NCBI GenBank assembly: GCA_009377695.1
Contig: WHTP01000044.1
Coordinates: 1 to 41,093, forward strand
Direction of reading: 5' to 3'
From: Hyphomicrobiales bacterium
GTDB taxonomy: Bacteria; Pseudomonadota; Alphaproteobacteria; Rhizobiales; Xanthobacteraceae
DNA: 41,093 bases
Shown here: positions 34,300-41,093 of the stretch, one piece after another
How the letters are laid out: each line of letters starts with the position of its first letter
Position numbering within the stretch: the first letter of the stretch is position 1
Made by a program: the position numbers and the translations under genes
Notes under the pieces: generated by a model
Databases searched by the model: none
Seen by the model: the letters and a program-made list of their open reading frames with translations, nothing else
What the model was told of the DNA's origin: nothing

Positions 34300-34414
34300 C
34301 GCTTCTCGCTGCCACGCCCAACGTTGCTGCGTCACGGCGCCGTCATGGACATCGCCACCCCGCGCCGCTAGCCCGTGATCTGACCAAAACGGATCGTGAT
34401 CTCGCCCTTAGTTT

Positions 34415-34466
34415 GAGCAAGATCGTCTCCGAAAACCAGTTTCCACGTTTCGGATCATGCTTTAAG
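34415..34466. repeat. GCATGATCC-type palindrome, decayed copy
   Basis: GAGCAAGATCGTCTCCGAAAACC pairs partly with CGTTTCGGATCATGCTTTAAG. It is the same family as 1994-2038. It lies directly upstream of the YqaA/DedA-type gene, ending 12 nt before the start codon at 34478, so it may form part of the leader. Confidence 0.65.
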
Positions 34467-34477
34467 CATCCCCCCGC

Positions 34478-35059
34478 ATGCTGAGGAAAATGTACGACTG
34501 GTGCGTCGCGACGGCGGGCAAGCCCTATGCGACGTGGTCCATGGGCACGGTCTCGTTCGTCGAAAGCTCGTTCTTTCCGATTCCGCCCGACGCCATGCTG
34601 ATCCCGATGTCGCTGGCGCGGCCTGACCGGGCCTATTACTTCGCGACCGTCTGCACGCTGACGTCGGTCGCGGGCGGTATTCTCGGCTATGCGATCGGCT
34701 ATTTCCTCTACGAGTCGCTGGGGCTGTGGCTGATGCAGATCTACGGCTACGGCGACAAAATCGAAGCGTTCCAGCAGCAATACAAGGAGTGGGGCGCCTG
34801 GATCATCGTGCTGAAGGGACTGACGCCGATCCCGTACAAGATCGTCACCATCGCATCGGGTTTTGCGCACTATCCGATCCTGCCGTTCATCCTGCTGTCG
34901 TTCATCGCGCGCGGGATGCGGTTCTACCTGGTGGCGTTCCTGATCAATCGCTACGGCGAGCGCGCACGCGAGATCATCGAAAAGCGGCTGGGGCTCTGGA
35001 CCACGATCGCCGCGATTGTTCTTTTGGTCGGGATTGTGGCGGCGCTCTACCTGTTTTGA
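34478..35059 (+). CDS. YqaA/DedA-type inner-membrane protein (SNARE-associated fold)
   Basis: A 193-residue membrane protein with about five hydrophobic segments. The family motifs ESSFFPIPPDAMLIPM (re-entrant loop) and KGLTPIPYKIVTIASGFAHYP are present, as in YqaA/DedA proteins. DedA relatives act in lipid-carrier flipping and membrane homeostasis; the YqaA branch is uncharacterised. The start MLRKMYDW fits family members, though GAGG sits closer to the ATG at 34490. A palindrome follows the stop codon. Confidence 0.88.
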   Translation: MLRKMYDWCVATAGKPYATWSMGTVSFVESSFFPIPPDAMLIPMSLARPDRAYYFATVCTLTSVAGGILGYAIGYFLYESLGLWLMQIYGYGDKIEAFQQQYKEWGAWIIVLKGLTPIPYKIVTIASGFAHYPILPFILLSFIARGMRFYLVAFLINRYGERAREIIEKRLGLWTTIAAIVLLVGIVAALYLF

Positions 35060-35070
35060 CGCGCATTCGT

Positions 35071-35163
35071 GAGGATGATCGAAAAAGCCTGCCCGGACTT
35101 GATCCAGGGTGGGAACCGGCTTTTCGGAAGCATGCCTCGACCCCGACCCGAGGGATCATCCTC
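35071..35163. repeat. Palindrome GAGGATGATC...GATCATCCTC
   Basis: The outer arms GAGGATGATC and GATCATCCTC are perfect 10-nt complements. Inside, GAAAAAGCC and GGCTTTTC pair. It starts 12 nt after the YqaA gene and may serve as its transcript end. Confidence 0.7.
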
Positions 35164-35249
35164 AAATCAAAGGCTGAAATCTCATTTTCGCCACGTGCGG
35201 CGCCTACAGAGGGTTGTGGAACACAGGCGGCGCGGATGGGCGCTCCTTG

Positions 35250-35870
35250 ATGCCAATGTCCATTTTTCGTCATCAGCAGCAGAGTGGCCCTGACTTGGAT
35301 TCGGCCTTGATACGGCTTGCCGTTGCTGCGCTGGCCGGCTGCCTGACCGTGACCGCGGCCCAAGGTCAATCGTCTCAAGCGCAAGTCCAGCCGCTCCAAT
35401 TGCAGTCGCCTCTGGCGCAGCAGGACGCGCAGGCTCCAGAATCGGTGCCATATGCGGAACCGCCGGCAGCGGAGGAGGGGCCTTCTCCAGGTAACCGCCC
35501 GGGATTCCTCGACGCGCTCGGCCGCTGGCTTGGCGACTCGAAGGCGGCGATCGATTCGCAGATGAAGAGCACCCAGGAGACTCTGGGAACGCTTGGCAGT
35601 CAGGCAAGGGATGCCGCCAGCACCGTCGTCGCCGTGCCGGGGAGCCGCATCATCACCGGGCGCCAGCTTTGTCCGCCGGCCGCCAACGGCGCGCCGGATT
35701 GCGAGCAAGGCGTCGAGGCACTGTGCCGCGCCAAGGGATTCCAAAACGGCCGCTCGCTCGACGTGACGTCATCGCAGCGATGTCCGGCCAAGGTCTGGAT
35801 GTCGGGACGCCCGCCGGTTGAAGGCGAATGTCGGCTCGAGACCTACGTGACCCGCGCCGTCTGCCAGTAA
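35250..35870 (+). CDS. Exported hypothetical protein with C-terminal cysteine-rich region
   Basis: A 206-residue protein. The N-terminus has a hydrophobic segment IRLAVAALAGCLTVTAAQG, probably a signal peptide; the AGC could be a lipobox. A Gln/Pro-rich linker follows, then an amphipathic segment FLDALGRWLGDSKAAIDSQM. The C-terminal 70 residues carry five cysteines (QLCPP, PDCEQG, ALCRAK, QRCPAK, GECRLE) plus a last one in AVCQ, probably disulfide-bonded in the periplasm. No named family was recognised; similar proteins occur in other Rhizobiales by recollection. The start is uncertain between ATG 35250 and 35256; ribosome sites are weak. Confidence 0.68.
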   Translation: MPMSIFRHQQQSGPDLDSALIRLAVAALAGCLTVTAAQGQSSQAQVQPLQLQSPLAQQDAQAPESVPYAEPPAAEEGPSPGNRPGFLDALGRWLGDSKAAIDSQMKSTQETLGTLGSQARDAASTVVAVPGSRIITGRQLCPPAANGAPDCEQGVEALCRAKGFQNGRSLDVTSSQRCPAKVWMSGRPPVEGECRLETYVTRAVCQ

Positions 35871-35986
35871 GACTTCCATCCCTGATACGCCGCCGGCAGC
35901 TTCCATGATGAGCCCGCAACATTGCGCGCGTAGCGCGATGTTGTGCTAACGTCTGCCCATCAGAACAAAAATGCGGGGAGGGCGGG

Positions 35987-37012
35987 ATGACACACAGGAT
36001 CGTGGGCGGATCGTTGATCGCGGCGGTAATTGCCGTCGCGGCGCTCGGCATCAGCAACAGCGCGCAGGCGCAAGACAAATCCCAAGGGAAAACCCAAGAC
36101 AAACCTCAAGACAAGCTCCGGGTCATCGTGTTTCCCGGCCTGTCGAACCTCGCCCAGTTCGCGGCCGAGTCGCAGGGCTTCTACAAGAAGCGCAATCTTG
36201 CGGTCGAGCTCATCAACACGCCCAATTCCGGCGAACTCCGCAAAGGGCTGGCCGAAGGCCGTTACGACATCGCCCACGGCGGCGTCGACAATGCGGTCGC
36301 CCAGGTCGAGAACGATAAGACCGATCTCTTCATCTTCATGGGCGGCAACAGCGGCCTCAACAGTCTGTTCGTGCAGCCGGAGATCAAATCCTACGAACAG
36401 CTCCGCGGCACCACCATGGCGGTCGACGCGCCCAACACCGCATTCGCTCTGCTGCTCTACAAGATGCTGGATGTGAAGGGCATCAAGCGCGCCGACTACA
36501 AGGTCCAGCCGGTCGGCGCGACGCATCTTCGCCTCGCGGCGATGCTGAAGGACAAGACCTATTCGGCGGCCATGCTCTCGCCGCCCGGCTCGATCCAGGC
36601 GGCGCGCGCCGGCTTGAAGGATCTCGGATCGTCGGTCAGCGTCGTCGGTCCGTACCAGTCTGATGGCGGCTGGGTGCTTCGCTCGTGGGGCAAAGCCAAT
36701 GCCGCCACGCTCACCCGCTACATCCAGGCGAACGTCGAAGGCATCCGGTGGGTGCTCAATCCCGCCAACCGCGCAGCGCTTACGGCGATCGTCGCGGCAC
36801 GGCTGAAGCTCCCGCCCGACGTCGTAACGGAATCGCTCAAGCTCGCCGACGATCAGAAAGGCTTCGCGACCGATGCGCGGTTCGACCTCGACGGCTTCCG
36901 CAACGTGCTCAAGCTGCGCGCCGACATGCTCGGCACCTGGGGCGGCAAGCCACCGGCGTCCGACAAATATCTCGATCTCTCGTATTACGACCGCGCGCTG
37001 AAAGGATTGTGA
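35987..37012 (+). CDS. ABC transporter substrate-binding protein (NMT1/SsuA-like), second orphan
   Basis: A 341-residue periplasmic binding protein. The signal peptide is about residues 1-28 (SLIAAVIAVAALGISNSAQAQ). A linker of four near-identical tetrapeptides (QDKS, QGKT, QDKP, QDKL) follows, encoded by 12-nt repeats at 36071-36118. The folded part starts LRVIVFPGLSNLAQFAAESQGFYKKRNLAVEL, then GRYDIAHGGVDNAVAQVE, typical of the nitrate/sulfonate/taurine binding group. GGAGGGCGGG precedes the ATG. No permease or ATPase lies nearby. Confidence 0.88.
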   Translation: MTHRIVGGSLIAAVIAVAALGISNSAQAQDKSQGKTQDKPQDKLRVIVFPGLSNLAQFAAESQGFYKKRNLAVELINTPNSGELRKGLAEGRYDIAHGGVDNAVAQVENDKTDLFIFMGGNSGLNSLFVQPEIKSYEQLRGTTMAVDAPNTAFALLLYKMLDVKGIKRADYKVQPVGATHLRLAAMLKDKTYSAAMLSPPGSIQAARAGLKDLGSSVSVVGPYQSDGGWVLRSWGKANAATLTRYIQANVEGIRWVLNPANRAALTAIVAARLKLPPDVVTESLKLADDQKGFATDARFDLDGFRNVLKLRADMLGTWGGKPPASDKYLDLSYYDRALKGL

Positions 37013-37067
37013 TATCCGTGACGGTCGCCCTTCGATTGGGTGGAACCAACATCATCGTAAGATGGAT

Positions 37068-37108
37068 ACGTTTACGCGCGTTGGCTCGCACCTCATCAGG
37101 ATGACGAT
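37068..37108. repeat. Fragment of the nested palindrome family
   Basis: ATACGTTTACGCGCGTTGGCTCGCACCTCATCAGGATGACG shares the CGTTTACGCG and CACCTCA-GATGACG blocks with the repeat at 175-317. It lies between the convergent binding-protein and DUF1178 genes. Confidence 0.6.
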
Positions 37109-37143
37109 CAGGGGTTAGGGCGCCTCGATAAGGCGATGGCTTT

Positions 37144-37623
37144 TTAATTCCGCTCGTCGGGTAGCACCGGCAGCGGATGGAATTCGATGCCTTCCTCGTG
37201 CAGCTCCTTGGCTTCCTGCGGCGAGGCTTCGCCGTAAATGGATCGATGCTCAGTCTCGCCGTAATGCATCTTGCGCGCTTCATCGGGAAACTTGCGGCCG
37301 ACATTGTCGGCGTTTTTGGTCAGGTGGTCGCGCAGTTCCTTGAGCTTCGCACGGAACTCGCGCTCCTCCGGGGACACCATGGCGACCGGCGCTGGCGTTT
37401 CGGGCGCCGCGGGCGCTTCGGCGGCCGGCGCGGGAACAGACGGACGGGCGCGCTTCTTGGTGCCGGCGAGCGTGGGCGCCATCAGCGCCTTTTCGATTTT
37501 CGTATCGCCGCAGACGGGGCATTCGATCAGTCCGCGCTTCGCCTGCTTGTCGAAGGCCGCGGAGTTTTGGAACCAGCTTTCGAATGTATGGCCCTTTGCG
37601 CAAACGAGCGAGTAATGGATCAC
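37144..37623 (-). CDS. DUF1178 family zinc-ribbon-like protein
   Basis: A 159-residue soluble protein of the DUF1178 family. The start IHYSLVCAKGHTFESWFQNSAAFDKQ and CPVCGDTKIEKALMAP give four cysteine/histidine ligands for one zinc. An Ala/Pro-rich linker and a helical C-terminal half (RKMHYGETEHRSIYGEASPQEAKELHEEGI) follow. The GTG start overlaps the stop of the amidase gene. The function is unknown; the gene is a regular neighbour of nitrilase-type amidases and glutaredoxin genes in alphaproteobacteria. Confidence 0.87.
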   Translation of the reverse strand: MIHYSLVCAKGHTFESWFQNSAAFDKQAKRGLIECPVCGDTKIEKALMAPTLAGTKKRARPSVPAPAAEAPAAPETPAPVAMVSPEEREFRAKLKELRDHLTKNADNVGRKFPDEARKMHYGETEHRSIYGEASPQEAKELHEEGIEFHPLPVLPDERN

Positions 37624-38489
37624 GACGAGCCTCCGACCGCGTGCAGCGGCACCGTCCTTGAGGGCTCGATCATCTCGAAACGGCGTCCATGCTGCAGCGA
37701 GGGAATCCGCGCACGCGCGGTCGTCACCTCGGCTGGATCGATCTTCGCCATCACCACGCCGGGCTCGGTACCGCCCTCGGCGAGGATACGGCCCCACGGA
37801 TCAATGATCAGTGAATGGCCGAAGGTATCGCGGCCATCCTCGTGGTGGCCGCCCTGCCCCGCGGCGAACACGAACGACGTATTCTCGATTGCACGCGCGC
37901 GCAGCAGCACATGCCAGTGCGCCTCGCCGGTTTGCTTGGTGAAGGCGGCCGGGCTGGCGATAAAGGACGCGCCCGCTTCGGCGAGTGCCCGGTGCAGCGT
38001 CGGGAAACGCAGGTCGTAGCAGATGGTCAGGCCGAGGCGGCCCCACGGCAGGTCGGCCACCGCGGCCTGCTCGCCCGGGCGATAGCTCCGCGATTCGCGA
38101 TAGCTCTCGCCGCCGGCGAGATCGACGTCGAACATGTGGATCTTATCGTAACGGGCGACGATCTCGCCCTGCGGATCGATCACGAACGAGCGGTTGGCGG
38201 CGCGGTCCGGCGAAATCTTGATTGCGAGCGAGCCGATGTGGACATGGATGCCGAGCTTGCGCGCGAGCGAGCGGAAAGCGGCCAGGCTCGGGTCGCTTTC
38301 CTCCGGCGCGACGGCGGCGAGCATCACGTCGCGCCTGTTCGCCACGACGTTGGTCATTTCCGGCGTCTGCACATAGTCAGCGCCGTTCGCCTTCGCCTCT
38401 TCGATCAGCTTGACGGCCGCGTCCAGATTGCGCGCGGGATCGAGTCCCGAGCACATCTGCACCAGTCCGACGGTGAAGGGCGTGGTCAT
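37620..38489 (-). CDS. Nitrilase-superfamily amidase (Nit1/deaminated-glutathione amidase-like)
   Basis: A 289-residue carbon-nitrogen hydrolase. The catalytic triad is visible: Glu in QTPEMTN, Lys in RYDKIHMFDVDL and Cys in LTICYDLRFP. The sequence YDKIHMFDVDLAGGESYRES matches the Nit1 branch, which repairs deaminated glutathione by cleaving it to 2-oxoglutarate and CysGly. The pairing with glutaredoxin just upstream (ATGA overlap) supports a glutathione-linked role. An omega-amidase role is the main alternative. Confidence 0.9.
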   Translation of the reverse strand: MTTPFTVGLVQMCSGLDPARNLDAAVKLIEEAKANGADYVQTPEMTNVVANRRDVMLAAVAPEESDPSLAAFRSLARKLGIHVHIGSLAIKISPDRAANRSFVIDPQGEIVARYDKIHMFDVDLAGGESYRESRSYRPGEQAAVADLPWGRLGLTICYDLRFPTLHRALAEAGASFIASPAAFTKQTGEAHWHVLLRARAIENTSFVFAAGQGGHHEDGRDTFGHSLIIDPWGRILAEGGTEPGVVMAKIDPAEVTTARARIPSLQHGRRFEMIEPSRTVPLHAVGGSS

Positions 38490-38773
38490 GCCGCTTGTCC
38501 TTTGCTCTGCGCCAGCAAGGCATCGAGCTTGCCGGCGCGTTCCAACTCATGCAGGTCATCGCTGCCGCCGACATGCATTCCGCCAATAAAGATCTGCGGC
38601 ACGGTCATGCGACCATTGGCGCGTTCGATCATCGCCGCTCGTCCGGCCGGATCGCCGCTGACGTCAATTTCGGTGAATTGCACGTTCTTGCGGTTCAGCA
38701 GCGCCTTGGCCGAGATGCAATAGGGGCAATAGCGGGTCGTATAGATTTCAACCTTGCTCATTTGGATTGCCAT
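38486..38773 (-). CDS. grxC: Glutaredoxin 3
   Basis: A 95-residue monothiol/dithiol reductase of the GrxC type. The active site is CPYC in YTTRYCPYCISAKALL. The glutathione-binding TVPQIFIGGMHVGGSDDLHELERAG is complete. It reduces disulfides with glutathione in the cytosol. The start is taken as ATG 38773; ATG 38761 (MSKVEIY) is also possible. The stop overlaps the amidase start, and comF ends 12 nt upstream, so comF-grxC-nit-DUF1178 read as one operon. Confidence 0.94.
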   Translation of the reverse strand: MAIQMSKVEIYTTRYCPYCISAKALLNRKNVQFTEIDVSGDPAGRAAMIERANGRMTVPQIFIGGMHVGGSDDLHELERAGKLDALLAQSKGQAA

Positions 38774-38785
38774 TTTCTGCAAAGT

Positions 38786-39583
38786 TTATATGGGATTGCG
38801 TACCCCTGCCACAACCCGCGCGAATACCAGGGCATCGACCTGCGTGGCGCCGGCGCGCAGCAGCGCTCGTGCACAGGCATCCATCGTGGCGCCCGAGGTG
38901 AGGACGTCATCGATCAGGATCAGCCGGCGGCCGGCCACCTCGGCCTTGCCGTCAGGCGGCACGCGGAACGCGCCCTGGACGTTCTGCGCGCGGGCGGATT
39001 GTGAGAGCCCGACTTGTTGCGGCGTCGCCTTGACGCGCTTCAGCGCCCGGTAGCTCACCGGGACGGCACTTATCTTGGCAATAACCTCCGCGAGCAGGGC
39101 CGACTGGTTGAACCGCCGCGCCCATTGCCGGCGCCAGTGCAGTGGCACGGCAACGAGGGCATCGGCCTCGCGCAACAGCGGCTGGCCGGCCGTCGCCATC
39201 CAGCGGCCCATGGTGGGTGCGAGATCGAGCCGGTCGCCGTATTTGAATGCATGTACCAGGGTGCGCGCGACGTCGTCGTAGCGCACGGCGGCGCGGGCGC
39301 GGTGATAGGCCGGCGGATCTGCGATCGCCTCCATCGACAGGATGCCGGGACCGGGGTCGTAGGTGAACGGGATGCCGAGCCGCTCGCAGTACGGCGGGGC
39401 GATGAACGAGAGCTTCGCCCAGCAGGCCGGGCACAGCCCGGCGTCGCCCACGGGCTCGCGGCAGGACGCGCAGAGCTGCGGTAGCGCCAGATCGACGACC
39501 AGCCCGAACGTCGTGCGCAGCGCGCCAGCGATGCGCCGCAGCCGCGTCGGCTGCGTATCTGCGGTGGCGGGCCCCGTCTCCAT
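38786..39583 (-). CDS. comF: ComF family phosphoribosyltransferase-like protein
   Basis: A 265-residue protein. The N-terminal zinc finger is seen in LCASCREP and LCPACWAKL (four cysteines). The C-terminal phosphoribosyltransferase fold has the PRPP loop LILIDDVLTSGATM, and VPLHWRRQWARRFNQSALLAE is the ComF signature. ComF helps handle single-stranded DNA in natural transformation in some bacteria; its role in alphaproteobacteria is not settled. The ATG at 39583 is preferred; the frame is open to 39706. It is divergent from the methyltransferase gene. Confidence 0.9.
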   Translation of the reverse strand: METGPATADTQPTRLRRIAGALRTTFGLVVDLALPQLCASCREPVGDAGLCPACWAKLSFIAPPYCERLGIPFTYDPGPGILSMEAIADPPAYHRARAAVRYDDVARTLVHAFKYGDRLDLAPTMGRWMATAGQPLLREADALVAVPLHWRRQWARRFNQSALLAEVIAKISAVPVSYRALKRVKATPQQVGLSQSARAQNVQGAFRVPPDGKAEVAGRRLILIDDVLTSGATMDACARALLRAGATQVDALVFARVVAGVRNPI

Positions 39584-39645
39584 CGCGGCAACGCTAGCGT
39601 GGTTATGGTGCACCCTCAATGTGAGAGTGAGCCAACGTGCATTCG

Positions 39646-39700
39646 GCCTCTCCGCGCCTCTCCCCACCGCTGTCGCGGGGGGAGGGGGGCGAGAGACCCG
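39646..39700. repeat. CCTCTCCCC/GGGGAGGGG hairpin repeat
   Basis: GCGCCTCTCCCCACCGCTGT is followed by CGCGGGGGGAGGGGGGCGAG, giving a GC-rich hairpin in the spacer between comF and the methyltransferase. Similar CTCTCCCC...GGGGAGAG palindromes are common in this bacterial group, by recollection. Confidence 0.6.
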
Positions 39701-39782
39701 TCGCACATGACCAACTCATCGCGGCAACCTGTGCGCGGACTATTCGGTCGAAATCATTGCGAAGCGATATTAGACTCGGCTG

Positions 39783-40682
39783 ATGACAGCGAGCCCCATC
39801 ATTTTCGACCGTCAGCTTCTGCGCGACCGGCGCCGGCGTGCGGGACGGCTGGGCGCGTCGGACTTTCTGGTCCAACGCGTCGCGGAGGACATGGCCGAGC
39901 GGCTCGCCGTGGTCCTGCGCCAGTTCGATCTCGCTGTCGATCTCGGCACGCCGGGAGACGCGGTGCGACGCGCGCTCCAGGCCACCGGAAAGATCGGCAC
40001 GGTCATTGCAGCCAGCCCGTTGGCGACGCCAACACCACGCGGCGCTCTCGCGGTTGTCGCCGACGAGGAGATGCTGCCGTTCCGCGACGCTTCGCTCGAC
40101 CTCGTGATATCAGCACTGTCCCTGCAATTCGCCAACGACCTGCCCGGTGTGCTGGTGCAGATCAGGCGCGCGTTGCGGCCGGACGGTCTCCTGCTCGCGG
40201 CGCTCCCTGGCGGCGACACGCTCACGGAACTGCGACAGGCATTTGCCGAGGCCGAAGCGGAGATCGAGGACGGGATTTCGCCGCGCGTCGCGCCGTTCGC
40301 CGACTTGCGCGAGCTTGGCGCGCTGCTGCAGCGCGCGGGATTTGCATTGCCCGTCACCGACGTCGATCGCGTGACCGTCCGTTATTCGTCCCCCATAGCA
40401 CTCATGCATGATCTCCGCCGCATGGGCGCCACCAATGTGCTGACCGAGCGGCGGCGCAAGCCGCCCAGGCGCGCGACGATGATGCGGATGATCGAGATTT
40501 ACGGCGAGCGCTTTGCGGACAGCGACGGCCGCGTTCGCGCGACGTTCGAGATTGTATGGCTGTCAGGCTGGGCGCCGCACGAGAGCCAACAGCAGCCGCT
40601 CAAACCCGGCTCGGCGCAGCACCGGTTGGCGGACGCCTTGGGAACGAAGGAGCAGCCGGCGGGCGAGAAGGCGAAACGCTAG
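39783..40682 (+). CDS. NDUFAF5/BioC-like SAM-dependent methyltransferase
   Basis: A 299-residue class I methyltransferase resembling mitochondrial complex I factor NDUFAF5 and its alphaproteobacterial relatives. IIFDRQLLRDRRRRAG at the start, the degenerate SAM region LAVDLGTPGDAVR, ALAVVADEEMLPFRDASLDLVISALSLQFAND and the RRALRPDGLLLAALPGGDTLTELR segment fit. NDUFAF5 hydroxylates or modifies an arginine of complex I subunit NDUFS7. The stop codon TAG at 40680-40682 is part of the palindrome that starts at 40679, so the C-terminus (EQPAGEKAKR) is set by the repeat. Confidence 0.88.
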   Translation: MTASPIIFDRQLLRDRRRRAGRLGASDFLVQRVAEDMAERLAVVLRQFDLAVDLGTPGDAVRRALQATGKIGTVIAASPLATPTPRGALAVVADEEMLPFRDASLDLVISALSLQFANDLPGVLVQIRRALRPDGLLLAALPGGDTLTELRQAFAEAEAEIEDGISPRVAPFADLRELGALLQRAGFALPVTDVDRVTVRYSSPIALMHDLRRMGATNVLTERRRKPPRRATMMRMIEIYGERFADSDGRVRATFEIVWLSGWAPHESQQQPLKPGSAQHRLADALGTKEQPAGEKAKR

Positions 40683-40754
40683 TGGTCCGATTCTAACATT
40701 CGCATCCCTTCTCAGCGGGCGACGTTGCGAACGTTAGAATCAAAGGACCACTAG
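40679..40754. repeat. CTAGTG-family palindrome at the end of the methyltransferase gene, 76 nt
   Basis: It starts CTAGTGGTCC and ends GGACCACTAG. The inner arms GATTCTAACATTCGCA and TGCGAACGTTAGAATC pair with one mismatch. The TAG at its left end is the stop codon of the methyltransferase. The linker CAAATATAAACTG (13 nt) follows. Confidence 0.9.
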
Positions 40755-40767
40755 CAAATATAAACTG

Positions 40768-40846
40768 CTAGTGGAGTTTTGGATTTGACATTCGCTTTGG
40801 GAGTCTGCGGTCAACGGGGTAGCGAATGTCAAATCTACTCCACTAG
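40768..40846. repeat. CTAGTG-family palindrome, 79 nt, copy of 72-150
   Basis: It matches 72-150 except at two adjacent bases (CG to TA) in the right outer arm. The arms GATTTGACATTCGCT and AGCGAATGTCAAATC remain perfect. With the element before it, it fills the spacer between the convergent methyltransferase and mutT genes and could stop transcription from both sides. Confidence 0.88.
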
Positions 40847-40950
40847 CGCATGTCCCGGCGAAGCGGGCGCCGGTTCGCCGGAATATGCGGCATGTCAAAG
40901 CATGCGCGACGTCAAGAGTCGCGCCTTCCACCTTTTACGTTCCTTCGGCG

Positions 40951-41093
40951 TCACAGCAGCGTCGTCAGGTGTGAGATCAAGGGAACGTCTGCGGGCGGCA
41001 TCGGATAGTCCCTCAGCCGGTTCGGGCGGACCCATGCCAGCGCCTGGCCCTCGCGCGCGCTGACCATTCCTTCCCAGCGCCGGCACACGTAGA
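40951..41093 (-). CDS. mutT: MutT-type 8-oxo-dGTP diphosphatase, C-terminal end only
   Basis: The window edge cuts this minus-strand gene. The last 46 residues read YVCRRWEGMVSAREGQALAW, then VRPNRLRDYPMPPADVPLIS and HLTTLL before a TGA whose complement is at 40951-40953. The segment WEG...REGQALAWVRPNRLRDYPMPPAD is typical of the C-terminus of MutT proteins, which hydrolyse 8-oxo-dGTP. The Nudix box itself lies outside the window. It is convergent with the methyltransferase. Confidence 0.85.
   Translation of the reverse strand, partial: YVCRRWEGMVSAREGQALAWVRPNRLRDYPMPPADVPLISHLTTLL

Noticed and set aside
1-41093. tRNA or rRNA genes, prophage, integrase or intact transposase
   Set aside because: None seen on either strand; all long frames with coding character are accounted for by chromosomal-type genes.

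Overview
The window is GC-rich chromosomal DNA from an alphaproteobacterium of the order Hyphomicrobiales, most likely the Bradyrhizobium/Rhodopseudomonas/Pseudolabrys-type families. The evidence is a minimal bifunctional PutA of 1002 residues, an NdvA-like glucan exporter, two tripartite tricarboxylate transporters with several Bug-type binding proteins, a comF-grxC-nitrilase-DUF1178 gene string, and interspersed palindromes that resemble those of this group. No tRNA, rRNA, CRISPR array, prophage or intact insertion sequence was seen. I count 36 complete protein genes plus the 3' end of a mutT gene at the right edge. All calls are by eye; no database search was run.

Layout. 1-349: palindromic repeats. 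350-826: SnoaL-like protein. 987-1955: orphan Bug protein. 2141-4108: MHYT-PAS chemoreceptor. 4239-7796 (minus strand): cupin, Bug protein, TctB, TctA. 7944-9031: CAP-domain lipoprotein and a conserved hypothetical. 9195-13197 (minus): MFS carrier, CelD-like acyltransferase, polysaccharide flippase. 13403-16498 (minus): second Bug-TctB-TctA transporter. 16720-19064 (minus): acyl-CoA synthetase and DUF924 protein. 19147-21737 (minus): D-Ala-D-Ala carboxypeptidase overlapping a COG0523 metallochaperone GTPase. 21934-25106: SCP-x-type thiolase and NdvA-like exporter. 25438-27460: LysR regulator and an ABC binding protein. 27607-27923: array of four palindromes. 28014-33334: putA, AraC-type regulator, acyl-CoA-dehydrogenase-like flavoprotein. 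33560-37012: small His-rich exported protein, HisE-like protein, YqaA/DedA-type membrane protein, exported Cys protein, second orphan ABC binding protein. 37144-40682: DUF1178, nitrilase-type amidase, glutaredoxin, ComF, and a divergent methyltransferase. 40679-40846: a pair of palindromes nearly identical to the start of the window. 40951-41093: end of mutT.

The gene content points to scavenging of organic acids, amino acids and fatty acids: two TctABC-type carriers, binding proteins without local permeases, PutA, thiolase and acyl-CoA synthetase. An envelope and polysaccharide theme runs alongside it (flippase, CelD, NdvA, carboxypeptidase).

The most unusual feature is not a gene. It is a family of about 65-79-nt inverted-repeat elements bounded by CTAGTG...CACTAG, joined in pairs or arrays by 13-nt linkers. 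They occur at three places: the left edge, the putA upstream region and the right edge. Inner arm sequences differ between elements, but the two arms of each element still match each other. One element supplies the stop codon of the methyltransferase gene.
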